Assembly: GCA_017996375.1 (NCBI GenBank) | Contig: JAGOHC010000010.1 | Span: 1-37,779 of the forward strand | Direction of reading: 5' to 3' | Length of the DNA stretch: 37,779 bases | Source of the DNA: Saprospiraceae bacterium | GTDB taxonomy: Bacteria; Bacteroidota; Bacteroidia; Chitinophagales; Saprospiraceae | Shown here: positions 1-7,319 of the stretch, one piece after another | Layout: every line of letters begins with the position of its first letter | Position numbering within the stretch: the stretch's first letter is position 1 | The notes under the pieces: generated by a model | Told to the model about the DNA's origin: nothing | Database searches by the model: none | The model's input: only the letters and a program-made list of their open reading frames with translations | Program-made: the position numbers and the translations under genes

Positions 1-11
1 GGATTTAAACA

Positions 12-584
12 ATGGCACTTACCGCCTCTCCCTCTGGCTTCCTGCTTCGCTACCATCCTACTGGTCAGTCGCGGGCTAAAGCCATGACAATCGATGCTGC
101 TTACAATACGCCCATTGGCTATGGTGATGCAGTGATTCTTGATACCAATGGTACGATTACCGTTGGTACCGCAACCAATGACCTTATCGGCGTCTTCGCT
201 GGTGTCCAGTACAAGGACTCCACTGGCAAGCCGACTTACTCCAAGCGCTGGCCTGGTGCTGTGTCTGGTGCTACTGAGATCGTTGCTTGGGTCTATGATG
301 ATGCTCTCAACGTCTTTGAAGTCCAGGTCGAGACTGGCGGTTCCGGATATGTTCAGGCCGCTATCGGTGCTCAAGCCGACTTGGTCGCGGGGGTTCCGAA
401 CGCTGTCACGGGTCAATCGACGATGGCTCTTGAAGCCACGATTGATGCGGCTGGTGCACAAGGCCAATTCCGTATTATTGGCTTTGGCTCTGATGGCGTC
501 TACGATGCTACCCTCAACCCGTTCCCGACTATCTTGGTGCAGATCGCTCAGCATCAGTTCGTCTCTAACAAAGTAGGTATCTAA
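12..584 (+). CDS. Phage head-associated structural protein (decoration-like)
   Basis: 190 aa, no signal peptide or membrane segment, rich in Gly/Ala/Thr/Val with a beta-rich look (alternating short hydrophobic strands and Gly/Asn turns). It lies one base before the major capsid gene, the usual place for a head decoration, stabilising or scaffold protein in tailed phages. I do not recognise a named family, so the role comes from position and composition only. The ATG at 12 is close to the left edge, so a longer upstream start cannot be excluded. Codon choice resembles the capsid gene and differs from the Bacteroidota genes to the right of 2,570. Confidence 0.6.
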   Translation: MALTASPSGFLLRYHPTGQSRAKAMTIDAAYNTPIGYGDAVILDTNGTITVGTATNDLIGVFAGVQYKDSTGKPTYSKRWPGAVSGATEIVAWVYDDALNVFEVQVETGGSGYVQAAIGAQADLVAGVPNAVTGQSTMALEATIDAAGAQGQFRIIGFGSDGVYDATLNPFPTILVQIAQHQFVSNKVGI

Positions 585-585
585 A

Positions 586-1497
586 ATGGCCGGCACAGCA
601 ATGCGTAGTACCCAGTTCCGTTCCATCGTCGAGCCGATTCTCAATCAGCACTTCGATGGTGTCTATGATCAACGCACTGATGAGTATAAGGCAGTGTTCA
701 CTGAGGAGAATGGCATCAAGCGTGCTTACCACGAAGAAGTGGTCTTGTACGGTATGGGCGCGGCTCCAGTCCTTCCTGATGGTCAGGCTGTTACCTACGA
801 CGAGGGTGGTGAACTCTACGTCAAGCGTTACACCTACGACGTCTATGGTCTGGCTTTCGCCCTGACCAAAGTCCTCGTGGAAGATGGCGACCATATCCGT
901 ATGGGTTCAACCATGTCTAAGCACCTCGCTCAGGCCATGGACGAAACCCTGGAAACGGTCACCTGTAACCACCTGAACCGTGCCTTTACTTCGGGCTACA
1001 ACGGTGGCGACGGTGTCCCCCTGATCTCCGCTTCGCACCCGGTTATTGGTGGCACCCAGTCTAACGTTCTGACCGCAGCTGCCCTGTCCCAGACTTCCCT
1101 GGAACAGGCACTGATTCAGGTTCGTCAGGCTCAAGATGCTCGTGGTAAGCGTATTCGTCTGACCCCGAAGCAGCTGGTCATTCACCCTTCCAACATGCTG
1201 ACGGCTGAGGTTCTCCTGAACTCCGTCCTGCGTACTGGCACCAACAACAACGACCTGAACCCAGTGAAGTCCACTGGTCTCCTGTCCAAGGCTGTTGTCC
1301 TGTCGCGCATGACCTCTCCGACTGCCTGGTTCGTTCAGACTGATGCTCGTGATGGTTTGAAGGTTCTCTGGCGTCGTAAGCTTGAGAAAGCTATGGAAGG
1401 GGATTTCGAAACCGATTCGGTGAGATATAAGGCTACCATGCGCTTCGGCTCTGGTTGGACAGAATGGCGTTCAATGTATGGCAACGCTGGTGCGTAA
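586..1497 (+). CDS. Phage major capsid protein
   Basis: 303 aa, about the length of an HK97-fold or Mu gpT-like major head subunit. Visible features are an N-terminal stretch rich in charged and aromatic residues (MRSTQFRSIVEPILNQHF), a repeated Tyr-rich strand near residues 80-95 (LYVKRYTYDVYGLAFALT), a central helix with LETVTCNHLNRAFTSGY, and a segment reading LTPKQLVIHPSNM near 200 that is typical of the P-domain of tailed-phage capsid proteins. It starts one base after the preceding structural gene and is followed by a strong intrinsic terminator, as expected for a highly expressed capsid gene. Codon use favours CTG, CGT, ACC and GTC, suggesting a proteobacterial host rather than the Bacteroidota of the rest of the window. 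The exact capsid family is uncertain. Confidence 0.75.
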   Translation: MAGTAMRSTQFRSIVEPILNQHFDGVYDQRTDEYKAVFTEENGIKRAYHEEVVLYGMGAAPVLPDGQAVTYDEGGELYVKRYTYDVYGLAFALTKVLVEDGDHIRMGSTMSKHLAQAMDETLETVTCNHLNRAFTSGYNGGDGVPLISASHPVIGGTQSNVLTAAALSQTSLEQALIQVRQAQDARGKRIRLTPKQLVIHPSNMLTAEVLLNSVLRTGTNNNDLNPVKSTGLLSKAVVLSRMTSPTAWFVQTDARDGLKVLWRRKLEKAMEGDFETDSVRYKATMRFGSGWTEWRSMYGNAGA

Positions 1498-1521
1498 GTG
1501 ACTGATTTTTAAGCACTTTTT

Positions 1522-1557
1522 AATAATAGGTGGATTAATCTCCACCTATTATTTTGC
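1522..1557 (+). terminator. Intrinsic terminator after the capsid gene
   Basis: A perfect 13-bp inverted repeat (AATAATAGGTGGA / TCCACCTATTATT) with a 6-nt loop TTAATC, followed by a short T run. It starts 24 nt past the capsid stop codon and separates that gene from the endonuclease, which has its own promoter. Confidence 0.8.
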
Positions 1558-1609
1558 GAATAAATTATATCACAGTTAATCGCTTTGATACAACTATTTA
1601 GCCAGTCTA

Positions 1610-1634
1610 TGGTATAATACATATTTACTGGAGG
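1610..1634 (+). promoter_or_regulatory. Extended -10 promoter and Shine-Dalgarno for the endonuclease
   Basis: TGGTATAAT at 1610-1618 is a consensus extended -10 element for housekeeping sigma-70, and GGAGG at 1630-1634 lies 6 nt before the ATG at 1641. No good -35 lies at 17 nt; the TTGATA at 1585 is 22 nt away, but extended -10 promoters tolerate this. Both signals are proteobacterial in style. The genes right of 2,570 show TAnnTTTG promoters and little Shine-Dalgarno sequence. Confidence 0.65.
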
Positions 1635-1640
1635 AATATC

Positions 1641-2618
1641 ATGGCATCAATTCAAACATGGATGAATAGGTTTAAAGTAGCTCATGGGGAGGTATATGAT
1701 TATTCTAAATTCACCACAACAAAGTCTACTGAGCTAAGAACGATCATCTGCAGAATACATGGTGAATTTCAGCAAAACCCCTATAACCATGCTAAGGGTC
1801 ATGGTTGTGATCAATGTGCTAAAATAGTTCGTGGTGGAAAGAAGAGAAAATCACATGATGAATTTATATCAGAAGTATCCAAACTTTATGGTGATTTGGT
1901 CTCATTTGAGAAAACTCAATATGTAACTTCACAGACCCCCATAATGGTTACTTGTAAAAAGCATGGTGATTTCATTACCTCTCCACATAACTTTAGAAGG
2001 GGAAAACTTGGTTGCCACTTATGCGCTGGTGATAATCGGGGGAAATACCCCACTCAACAACTCGAGTCTCAGAAAACAGCCGCACTCAGGATAGAGAAAT
2101 CCAGGGAGTCTATTATCGACAAAGCCAGAAAGGTTCATGGCAATAGGTATGAATATGACTCTAAGTCATATACCTCTGCCAAGGTACCTTTCACGGTAAT
2201 CTGTAAAGAGCATGGGCCATTTCAGGTTAGGTTAGGACATCACCTTAAGAGAGGACATGGATGTCCAATATGCGCTAACTCTACCTCTGCTGGGGAATAT
2301 GCTATTGGTGAGTTTATAGAGTCCCTCGACATACCACTTGAGAAAAGAAACCGTGCTATCCTCTCTGGGAGGGAGATTGATATCTATCTACCAGACCAGA
2401 AACTTGGTATTGAGTTCAACGGGGCTTATTGGCATACTGATGACAAACTTCATAAGCTTAGCCTAAAAGATAAATGGCAACTCTGCCTGGATAAAGGGAT
2501 AAGGTTAATTCATATCATACTAAAATCGTATTACAATGCACCCGACTTCATAATTAAAGTGCGGCAGCAACTAAAACAGATCATTTTACCGATAAACAAA
2601 ACACTATTGCAACTTTAA
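1641..2618 (+). CDS. Zinc-finger/Vsr-like homing endonuclease, 3' end replaced
   Basis: 325 aa. Three N-terminal modules of about 60-70 residues each carry a Cys-x2-3-His-Gly-x-Phe half and a Gly-Cys-x2-Cys half (IHGEF with CDQC, KHGDF with CHLC, EHGPF with CPIC). These look like zinc ribbons of the DUF723 type that bind DNA in phage endonucleases. A C-terminal Vsr-like/PD-(D/E)XK-type nuclease domain follows from about residue 215, with EIDIYLPDQKLGIEFNGAYW, then HTD and a later Lys, as in EDxHD homing enzymes such as I-Bth0305I. It is a free-standing gene directly after a capsid gene, a common niche for homing endonucleases, and its AT-rich codon use differs from the capsid gene. The last 14 or so residues are translated from the arsR reading region in another frame, so the native C-terminus is missing. 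Confidence 0.75.
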   Translation: MASIQTWMNRFKVAHGEVYDYSKFTTTKSTELRTIICRIHGEFQQNPYNHAKGHGCDQCAKIVRGGKKRKSHDEFISEVSKLYGDLVSFEKTQYVTSQTPIMVTCKKHGDFITSPHNFRRGKLGCHLCAGDNRGKYPTQQLESQKTAALRIEKSRESIIDKARKVHGNRYEYDSKSYTSAKVPFTVICKEHGPFQVRLGHHLKRGHGCPICANSTSAGEYAIGEFIESLDIPLEKRNRAILSGREIDIYLPDQKLGIEFNGAYWHTDDKLHKLSLKDKWQLCLDKGIRLIHIILKSYYNAPDFIIKVRQQLKQIILPINKTLLQL

Positions 2619-2893
2619 CCAAAGCATTTGGGCACCCTGCACGGGTAGCAATCGTTGAATATTTAATGAAGGTGGACGCATGTATCTGTGGGGATATTGT
2701 AAATGAATTGCCGTTGGCACAACCAACAGTTTCCCAACATTTAAAGGAACTTAAAAATGCAGGACTGATTAAAGGCAGTATTGATGGTAATGCCATTTGT
2801 TACTGCATTGACAGAAAAGCCATTGAAAAACTGCAAAACTATTTTGCGAATATTTCAACCAAACTCAGTAATAAGAAAAAAAATTGTTGTTAA
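2570..2893 (+). CDS. arsR: ArsR-family arsenic-responsive repressor, start codon missing
   Basis: The reading frame is open from 2558 (stop TAA at 2555-2557) and matches the Bacteroidota ArsR pattern from residues TKTDHFTDKQN onward, with the winged-helix core (KAFGHPARVAIVEYL, then LPLAQPTVSQHLKELKNAGL). The metal box is DACICGD, a variant of the ELCVCD arsenite-binding box. Further thiols occur in ICYC and the terminal NCC. There is no ATG, GTG or TTG in frame before Met 2666, which would cut into the fold, so the first two or three codons have been lost at the junction with the endonuclease. ArsR normally represses its own operon and releases DNA on binding As(III). The gene is 17 nt upstream of the DUF6428 gene and would be its operon leader. 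Confidence 0.85.
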   Translation, partial: TKTDHFTDKQNTIATLTKAFGHPARVAIVEYLMKVDACICGDIVNELPLAQPTVSQHLKELKNAGLIKGSIDGNAICYCIDRKAIEKLQNYFANISTKLSNKKKNCC

Positions 2894-2910
2894 TAAAACA
2901 CACATAAAAA

Positions 2911-3384
2911 ATGAAATTATCACAATTCAAACAGCATTTGGACACTGTTTCGGCACTAAACTTTGTTCAACCAAACGGAAATTTTGTTCCAAATCATTTT
3001 CATATAACAGAAGCAGGCCTGACAACTAAACATTTTATTGATTGCGGCGGAACGGTGCGAACCGAAAAGGCAATTAGTTTTCAGGTATGGTCTGCCAATG
3101 ATTTTGATCACAGGCTCGAACCGCAAAAACTCAAAAAAATTATTGACATTGCTGAACCACTTTTCGGTAATGAAGATTTGGATATCGAAATAGAATATCA
3201 AACTGAAAGCATCAGCCGTTTTGGTTTGGACTTTAATGGACAAGACTTTTTGTTTACAACAAAGCAGACAAATTGCTTGGCGAAAGACCATTGCGGGATA
3301 CCGCAGGAAAAACTGAAAGTAAAATTAGCCGAACTACAAACCGCAAGTACATCTTGTTGCACACCGGGCGGTGGCTGCTGTTAG
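2911..3384 (+). CDS. DUF6428-family protein of arsenic operons
   Basis: 157 aa, no signal peptide. The body resembles the small conserved protein that often sits between arsR and arsC in Bacteroidota (DUF6428), which has no established biochemical role. It ends in a clear thiol cluster, SCCTPGGGCC, that could bind As(III) or another soft metal and hand it on; this is inference. The spacing to arsR (17 nt) and to the GNAT gene (11 nt) supports cotranscription. Confidence 0.7.
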   Translation: MKLSQFKQHLDTVSALNFVQPNGNFVPNHFHITEAGLTTKHFIDCGGTVRTEKAISFQVWSANDFDHRLEPQKLKKIIDIAEPLFGNEDLDIEIEYQTESISRFGLDFNGQDFLFTTKQTNCLAKDHCGIPQEKLKVKLAELQTASTSCCTPGGGCC

Positions 3385-3395
3385 TTTTCTTTACT

Positions 3396-3884
3396 ATGGA
3401 AATACGAAAATTTGGACAAAAACATTTTTCCCAAATTGCTGAAATATATAGCCAAGGAATTGAAACAGGAATTGCCACCTTCGAAACGCAAGTTCCAGAT
3501 TGGGAAACTTGGAGCAAAGCACATTTGCCTGAATGTAGAATTGCCGCATTTGAAGGTGAAACGATGGCGGGTTGGGCGGCTCTTGCGCCTGTTTCGGGCA
3601 GGTGCGTATATGCAGGCGTTGCGGAAGTAAGTATTTATATTGCCGAAAAATTTCGCGGTAAAAGAATTGGTACATTATTGCTGCAACGTCTTATTGCAGA
3701 AAGCGAGCAAATAGGTTTGTGGACATTACAAGCAGGAATTTTTGTTGAAAATACTAATAGTATTACACTTCATAAAACTTGTGGTTTTAGGAAAATTGGC
3801 TTTCGGGAAAAAGTAGGGCAATTAAAAGGAGTATGGAAAGACACCGTAATTATGGAGCGAAGAAGCAAAATAGTAGGCGTTTAA
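3396..3884 (+). CDS. GNAT N-acetyltransferase, ArsN/phosphinothricin type
   Basis: 162 aa from the ATG at 3396; an upstream in-frame extension would overlap the DUF6428 gene and is not needed. The protein has the phosphinothricin acetyltransferase layout: TGIATFET near residue 25, WxxWSKAHLP, then the acetyl-CoA loop RGKRIGTLLLQRL, and a C-terminal HKTCGFRKIG followed by GVWKDTVIM. Proteins of this subfamily in ars clusters (ArsN1) acetylate the arsenical antibiotic arsinothricin; related enzymes act on phosphinothricin or methionine sulfoximine. The arsenic neighbours favour ArsN, but the substrate cannot be read from sequence alone. Confidence 0.75.
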   Translation: MEIRKFGQKHFSQIAEIYSQGIETGIATFETQVPDWETWSKAHLPECRIAAFEGETMAGWAALAPVSGRCVYAGVAEVSIYIAEKFRGKRIGTLLLQRLIAESEQIGLWTLQAGIFVENTNSITLHKTCGFRKIGFREKVGQLKGVWKDTVIMERRSKIVGV

Positions 3885-4033
3885 GTCAAACATAAAAAAT
3901 GTTTTTTATAAAATATAATAAATAGATTATCACAATAACACGGAAAATTGGATTCACGATTCATCTTAGCTATGCCGCTAATTTTATGTCGCTAAATCAT
4001 TCGGTTATTTGATTACCTAACTAACTTTTCTGT
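3885..4033. other. Short AT-rich gap
   Basis: About 150 bases between the GNAT gene and the DUF1905 remnant. An AAAAAA-TG-TTTTTT inverted repeat lies just after the GNAT stop codon. Nothing else is recognisable: no gene, tRNA or clear promoter. Confidence 0.4.
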
Positions 4034-4336
4034 ATGAATTTTAAGGGTATGAAATATGAGTTTACAGCCAAACCTTGGCAATATAAAGGAATGGGTGCGT
4101 GGGTATTTGTTTCATTACCACAAAAAATGTCCAAAGAAATCCGCGAGCATTTTAAATCCGAAGAGGAAGGATGGGGGCGATTAAAAGCAACGGCACAAAT
4201 AGGTGGCAACGAATGGAAAACCGCGATATGATTTGACAGCAAAGCCAAAACTTATATACTGCCAATAAAGTTGGAAATCAGAAAAAAAGAAAATATTGTT
4301 ATTGACCGATTGGTAGATGTAATTGTAATAATATAA
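4034..4336 (+). pseudogene. DUF1905 protein interrupted by an in-frame TGA
   Basis: Translation from 4034 (or more likely the second ATG at 4049) gives a DUF1905 start (KYEFTAKPWQYKG, then WVFVSLPQKMSKEIREHF and GWGRLKATAQIG) and stops at TGA 4229-4231. Reading through, the same frame gives FDSKAKTYILPIKLEIRKKE and IVIDRLVDVIVII up to TAA 4334-4336, which is the rest of the family. The TGA stands where the family has the conserved Trp of an AIWFD motif, so one base change (TGG to TGA) explains it. Other genes here use TGA as a normal stop, so the code is not altered. It lies inside the arsenic cluster; the family has no firm function. Confidence 0.8.
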
Positions 4337-4346
4337 AGTAGCAAAA

Positions 4347-4766
4347 ATGATAAAAAAGAAAATTTTAGTGCTTTGCACGGGCAATAGTTGCAGAAGCCAA
4401 ATAGCTGAAGGCTACTTGCGACATTTTACCAATAACGAAGCCGACATTTATAGTGCAGGCGTAGAAACGCACGGCGTAAACCCTATGGCCGTAGCAACAA
4501 TGTTGCAGGATGGTATTGATATTTCAAATCATACTTCAAACAACATGGATGAATACCAAAATATAGATTTTGATTTTGTAATCACGGTTTGTGACAATGC
4601 CAAAGAGCGTTGTCCATTCTTCTCAACAAAAGCAAAAAAGTTTCATCAAAATTTTCCAGATCCTTCAAAAGTGATAGGTACAGATAAAGAAATTAAAGAG
4701 GCATTCCGGCAAGTACGGCAACAAATTAAAAACTATTGCCAACAGTTTGTAATTGACAATTTGTGA
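4347..4766 (+). CDS. arsC: Thioredoxin-coupled arsenate reductase
   Basis: 139 aa low-molecular-weight phosphatase-fold enzyme that reduces arsenate to arsenite in the cytoplasm. The P-loop is CTGNSCR, Cys10 to Arg16. The resolving cysteines are Cys82 and Cys89 (VCDNAKERC), and the general acid is Asp105 in DPS. These residue numbers match the S. aureus pI258-type ArsC exactly, which distinguishes it from a plain tyrosine phosphatase. It is the last gene of the arsenic cluster and ends 2 nt before the convergent gene at 4769. No Acr3 or ArsB pump follows, so arsenite export must be encoded elsewhere. Confidence 0.92.
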   Translation: MIKKKILVLCTGNSCRSQIAEGYLRHFTNNEADIYSAGVETHGVNPMAVATMLQDGIDISNHTSNNMDEYQNIDFDFVITVCDNAKERCPFFSTKAKKFHQNFPDPSKVIGTDKEIKEAFRQVRQQIKNYCQQFVIDNL

Positions 4767-4768
4767 GC

Positions 4769-6712
4769 CTAAAAACACTTCCAAACAATTTCTAAATCGT
4801 TTGCAATTTCATAATTTTTAGCGTACAAAACATTGAGTCGTCGGAGGGTGTTATCCGTAATGTTTGATTTATTCAGGCGGTGCAGCGGTGTGAAAATACC
4901 TTTGCGTAAAGGAGGTAAATCTTGCGCCGTGCCATCCGCTTGGGCATATCCCACCCAAGTATAACCGCCGCCAATGACGCGAAAAATGTTGGAGAAATAG
5001 GCTGTTTTATTTTTTGAAAAAAAACAAAGCAACGGGCTAAAAACAAGCAAGCATATCCCTAAAAAAATATCGAACAACCGCTTGTTGCGGCGATTTTCGA
5101 CGGTAGCGATATTAAATTTTATATCAATAGTGTAAAGCTCGCCAGAGGTGTCTTTAGAGTTACTCCCGATGATGCTCAGGCTCTCTTGCGGAATAATTTT
5201 AAAATCTACTTGATTGCCAATTTGCGTCATGGCTTTCATGATCGCTTGTGCGCTGACATCTTTTGAGCAAAAAATAATTTCTTCTACTTTATAGATATGT
5301 GTAATATCTGGCAGTTGTTCCAAGTTACCCAAGTATTGTGCCGTTGCGTCCGGTAGCGATTCCGAAGCAACTAAACCTATCAAGTTTTTTTGTACCTGCG
5401 CTTGCTGGAGTAGTTGCATGGTTCTGTCTGCTTCGGCGTTACTCCCAACAATCACCAAATTTGGAATGGCAGGTTTGTAGAGGTTGAAATTTTTATAGCG
5501 GATAAAATGGCAGATAAACCGAATACTTATCGTTGATATGGCTGCCCATATTGCTCCAAACAAAATGAGTATGCGCGAATACCGCAGCGTCATAGGTAAA
5601 AAGCCATAAACTGCCGATAGCAATAATGTGCCTAAAAATAATCCGCGAATGACCCTCCCGATGTGGCGCGGATGATCGTAGCCGCCGCTTATGAATATAC
5701 CACCCAACCAAAAAATAATGTATAGAGGAATATTGATATACGTAAATTCTGCGTGGTAGTAATCGGGGTTTCGGAAATAATATGCTCCCCAAACATTTTT
5801 CAATACGATGAGCCCCATGTAGATTGCGGCGGCATCCAACAACGGCAGCCAAAACATTTTGACCAAATTACTCATCAACGTCATGCCGGCACGTAGGTAA
5901 ATAGCAGCGTGTAACATTGCCACAAACAACCAAGCCTGATTCCCTTTAAAATGTTTTTTAGCAAAAATAATCATCGCCTGATAAAATGTTTTCACATAGT
6001 TCAAGCTGCCTTTTTTGGTACTCTCTCCTTTGTAGTGAAGTATTGTAGTATCGGCAAAATAGTAGTTATCAAAACCTCCCTGTACGATGCGGTACGAGAG
6101 GTCAATATCTTCGCCATACATAAAAAATGCTTCGTCGAGCAGCCCAACTTTATCCAACGCCTCGCGCCGCATAAACATAAAAGCACCTGCCAATACATCT
6201 GCTTTATGCGTTTCGTTTTCCGAAAGGAAGCCCAAGTAATATTGATTAAACAATTTGGATTTTGGAAACAATGCCGACAGCCCAAACGTTTTGCAAAACG
6301 CAACAAATGGAGTAGGGAATCCGCGCTTTGATTCAGGTAAAAATTTGCCGGAACCATCTATCATCTTCACGCCTAATGCACCCGCAAGCGGGTGTGCATC
6401 CATAAATCCAATGCACTTTTGGAAGGTATCTTCTTCAACAACGGTATCGGGATTGAGCAGCAAAACGTATTTGCCACTTGCTTGTCGTATCGCTTGATTA
6501 TTGGCTACCGCAAACCCTGTGTTTTGGGTGTTGGCTATTAGGCGAACTTCCGGAAATTTTTCGCGCACCATCGCCACAGAGCTATCCACCGAGTTATTAT
6601 CCACTACCCATACCTCTACTGCCAGCCCGCGTGATGCCTTGCGTACCGATAGCAACGCTTGTTCCAAAAAGTAACGCACGTTGTAATTGACAATAATAAC
6701 AGAAAGTTGCAT
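4769..6712 (-). CDS. GT2 glycosyltransferase fused to a polyprenyl glycosylphosphotransferase-like region
   Basis: 647 aa from ATG 6712. The N-terminal 250 residues are a GT-A family 2 glycosyltransferase: SVIIVNYN, VVDNNSVDSS, the NTGFAVANNQ motif, LLNPDT as the DXD equivalent, and GEDIDLSYR for the acceptor/base site. Residues about 270-400 are membrane segments, followed by a soluble Rossmann-like stretch (NLVIVGSNAEA onward). The end starts like a sugar-phosphate transferase (RRNKRLFDIFLG plus a re-entrant helix) but lacks the usual catalytic block with YKFRSM. It probably builds surface polysaccharide or lipid-linked glycan. I chose the internal Met because a TATCTTTG promoter element ends 4 nt before it; the longer start at 6739 would lie upstream of that promoter. 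Confidence 0.8.
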   Translation of the reverse strand: MQLSVIIVNYNVRYFLEQALLSVRKASRGLAVEVWVVDNNSVDSSVAMVREKFPEVRLIANTQNTGFAVANNQAIRQASGKYVLLLNPDTVVEEDTFQKCIGFMDAHPLAGALGVKMIDGSGKFLPESKRGFPTPFVAFCKTFGLSALFPKSKLFNQYYLGFLSENETHKADVLAGAFMFMRREALDKVGLLDEAFFMYGEDIDLSYRIVQGGFDNYYFADTTILHYKGESTKKGSLNYVKTFYQAMIIFAKKHFKGNQAWLFVAMLHAAIYLRAGMTLMSNLVKMFWLPLLDAAAIYMGLIVLKNVWGAYYFRNPDYYHAEFTYINIPLYIIFWLGGIFISGGYDHPRHIGRVIRGLFLGTLLLSAVYGFLPMTLRYSRILILFGAIWAAISTISIRFICHFIRYKNFNLYKPAIPNLVIVGSNAEADRTMQLLQQAQVQKNLIGLVASESLPDATAQYLGNLEQLPDITHIYKVEEIIFCSKDVSAQAIMKAMTQIGNQVDFKIIPQESLSIIGSNSKDTSGELYTIDIKFNIATVENRRNKRLFDIFLGICLLVFSPLLCFFSKNKTAYFSNIFRVIGGGYTWVGYAQADGTAQDLPPLRKGIFTPLHRLNKSNITDNTLRRLNVLYAKNYEIANDLEIVWKCF

Positions 6713-6716
6713 ACCG

Positions 6717-6724
6717 CAAAGATA
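6717..6724 (-). promoter_or_regulatory. Bacteroidota -7 element (TATCTTTG), near-leaderless
   Basis: Read on the minus strand: TATCTTTG followed by CGGT and the ATG at 6712. This matches the TAnnTTTG -7 element of Bacteroidota housekeeping promoters. Transcription would begin at or within a few bases of the start codon. There is no convincing TTTG at -33. Confidence 0.55.
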
Positions 6725-6806
6725 ACGACACACGGGCATTTATTTTCGCTAATTTTGATAGCAGCCGTCCGCAAAACATTGCATATTTGTACAAATATTG
6801 TTGATA

Positions 6807-7319
6807 ATGGCGCGAAAACTCCGATGTATCGGCACACTTTTTTTCTTTTTAATGCAAATTTTAATACTGCCCGCACAAGTGCAAAGTAAATCATACCAAT
6901 TTTTACTGAATACCCTGCTCACGCATAACGTTCCTGAATGTAGCGTGGCAGCAATGCTAAAGGCAGGTTGGCACGATGCAGTTTTATTAGATGCTCGTGA
7001 CCGACGTGAGTATGAGGTGAGCCATTTGCCCAATGCACATTGGGTTGGCTTCGATGAGTTTGATGCACAAAAAGTATCGCACTTAGACAAAGGCTGTCCG
7101 ATAATTGTTTATTGCTCAGTTGGCTATCGAAGCGAAAAAATTGCCAAACAACTGCAGCAACAAGGATTTATAAATGTGGAAAATTTGGTCGGCGGCATAT
7201 TTGAATGGAAAAATCAAGGTGGTAAAGTGTATAACACTAACGGCGAAACACAGCAAGTACATGCCTACAATCGCACGTGGGGAATTTGGCTCACCAAAGG
7301 AGTAAAAGTGTATGATTGA
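6807..7319 (+). CDS. Exported rhodanese-domain protein
   Basis: 170 aa from ATG 6807. An N-terminal hydrophobic segment (residues 9-23, ending near PAQVQS) looks like a signal peptide or anchor, so the protein is likely periplasmic. The rhodanese domain has LLDARDRREYE, HLPNAHWVG and the active-site loop YCSVGYRSE with Cys103, then GFINVENLVGGIFEW. It would carry a persulfide on Cys103. Its stop overlaps the start of the next gene by 8 bases, so the two are translationally linked. The role with a glycosyltransferase neighbour is not obvious. Confidence 0.85.
   Translation: MARKLRCIGTLFFFLMQILILPAQVQSKSYQFLLNTLLTHNVPECSVAAMLKAGWHDAVLLDARDRREYEVSHLPNAHWVGFDEFDAQKVSHLDKGCPIIVYCSVGYRSEKIAKQLQQQGFINVENLVGGIFEWKNQGGKVYNTNGETQQVHAYNRTWGIWLTKGVKVYD

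Noticed and set aside
1585-1590. TTGATA as a -35 box for the endonuclease
   Set aside because: The spacing to the -10 is 22 nt, too long; the extended -10 is sufficient.
1-2618. Integrated prophage in the Bacteroidota chromosome
   Set aside because: No integrase, att repeat or further phage genes to the right, and expression signals and codon use fit another host group; a chimeric join is simpler.
4034-4336. UGA read as tryptophan across the genome
   Set aside because: Intact genes such as cysM, arsC and the rhodanese gene end in TGA with no family similarity beyond, so UGA is a stop here.
5951-6357. ORFs of about 120 aa inside the GT2 gene
   Set aside because: They are in other frames of a well-supported glycosyltransferase and show no family similarity.
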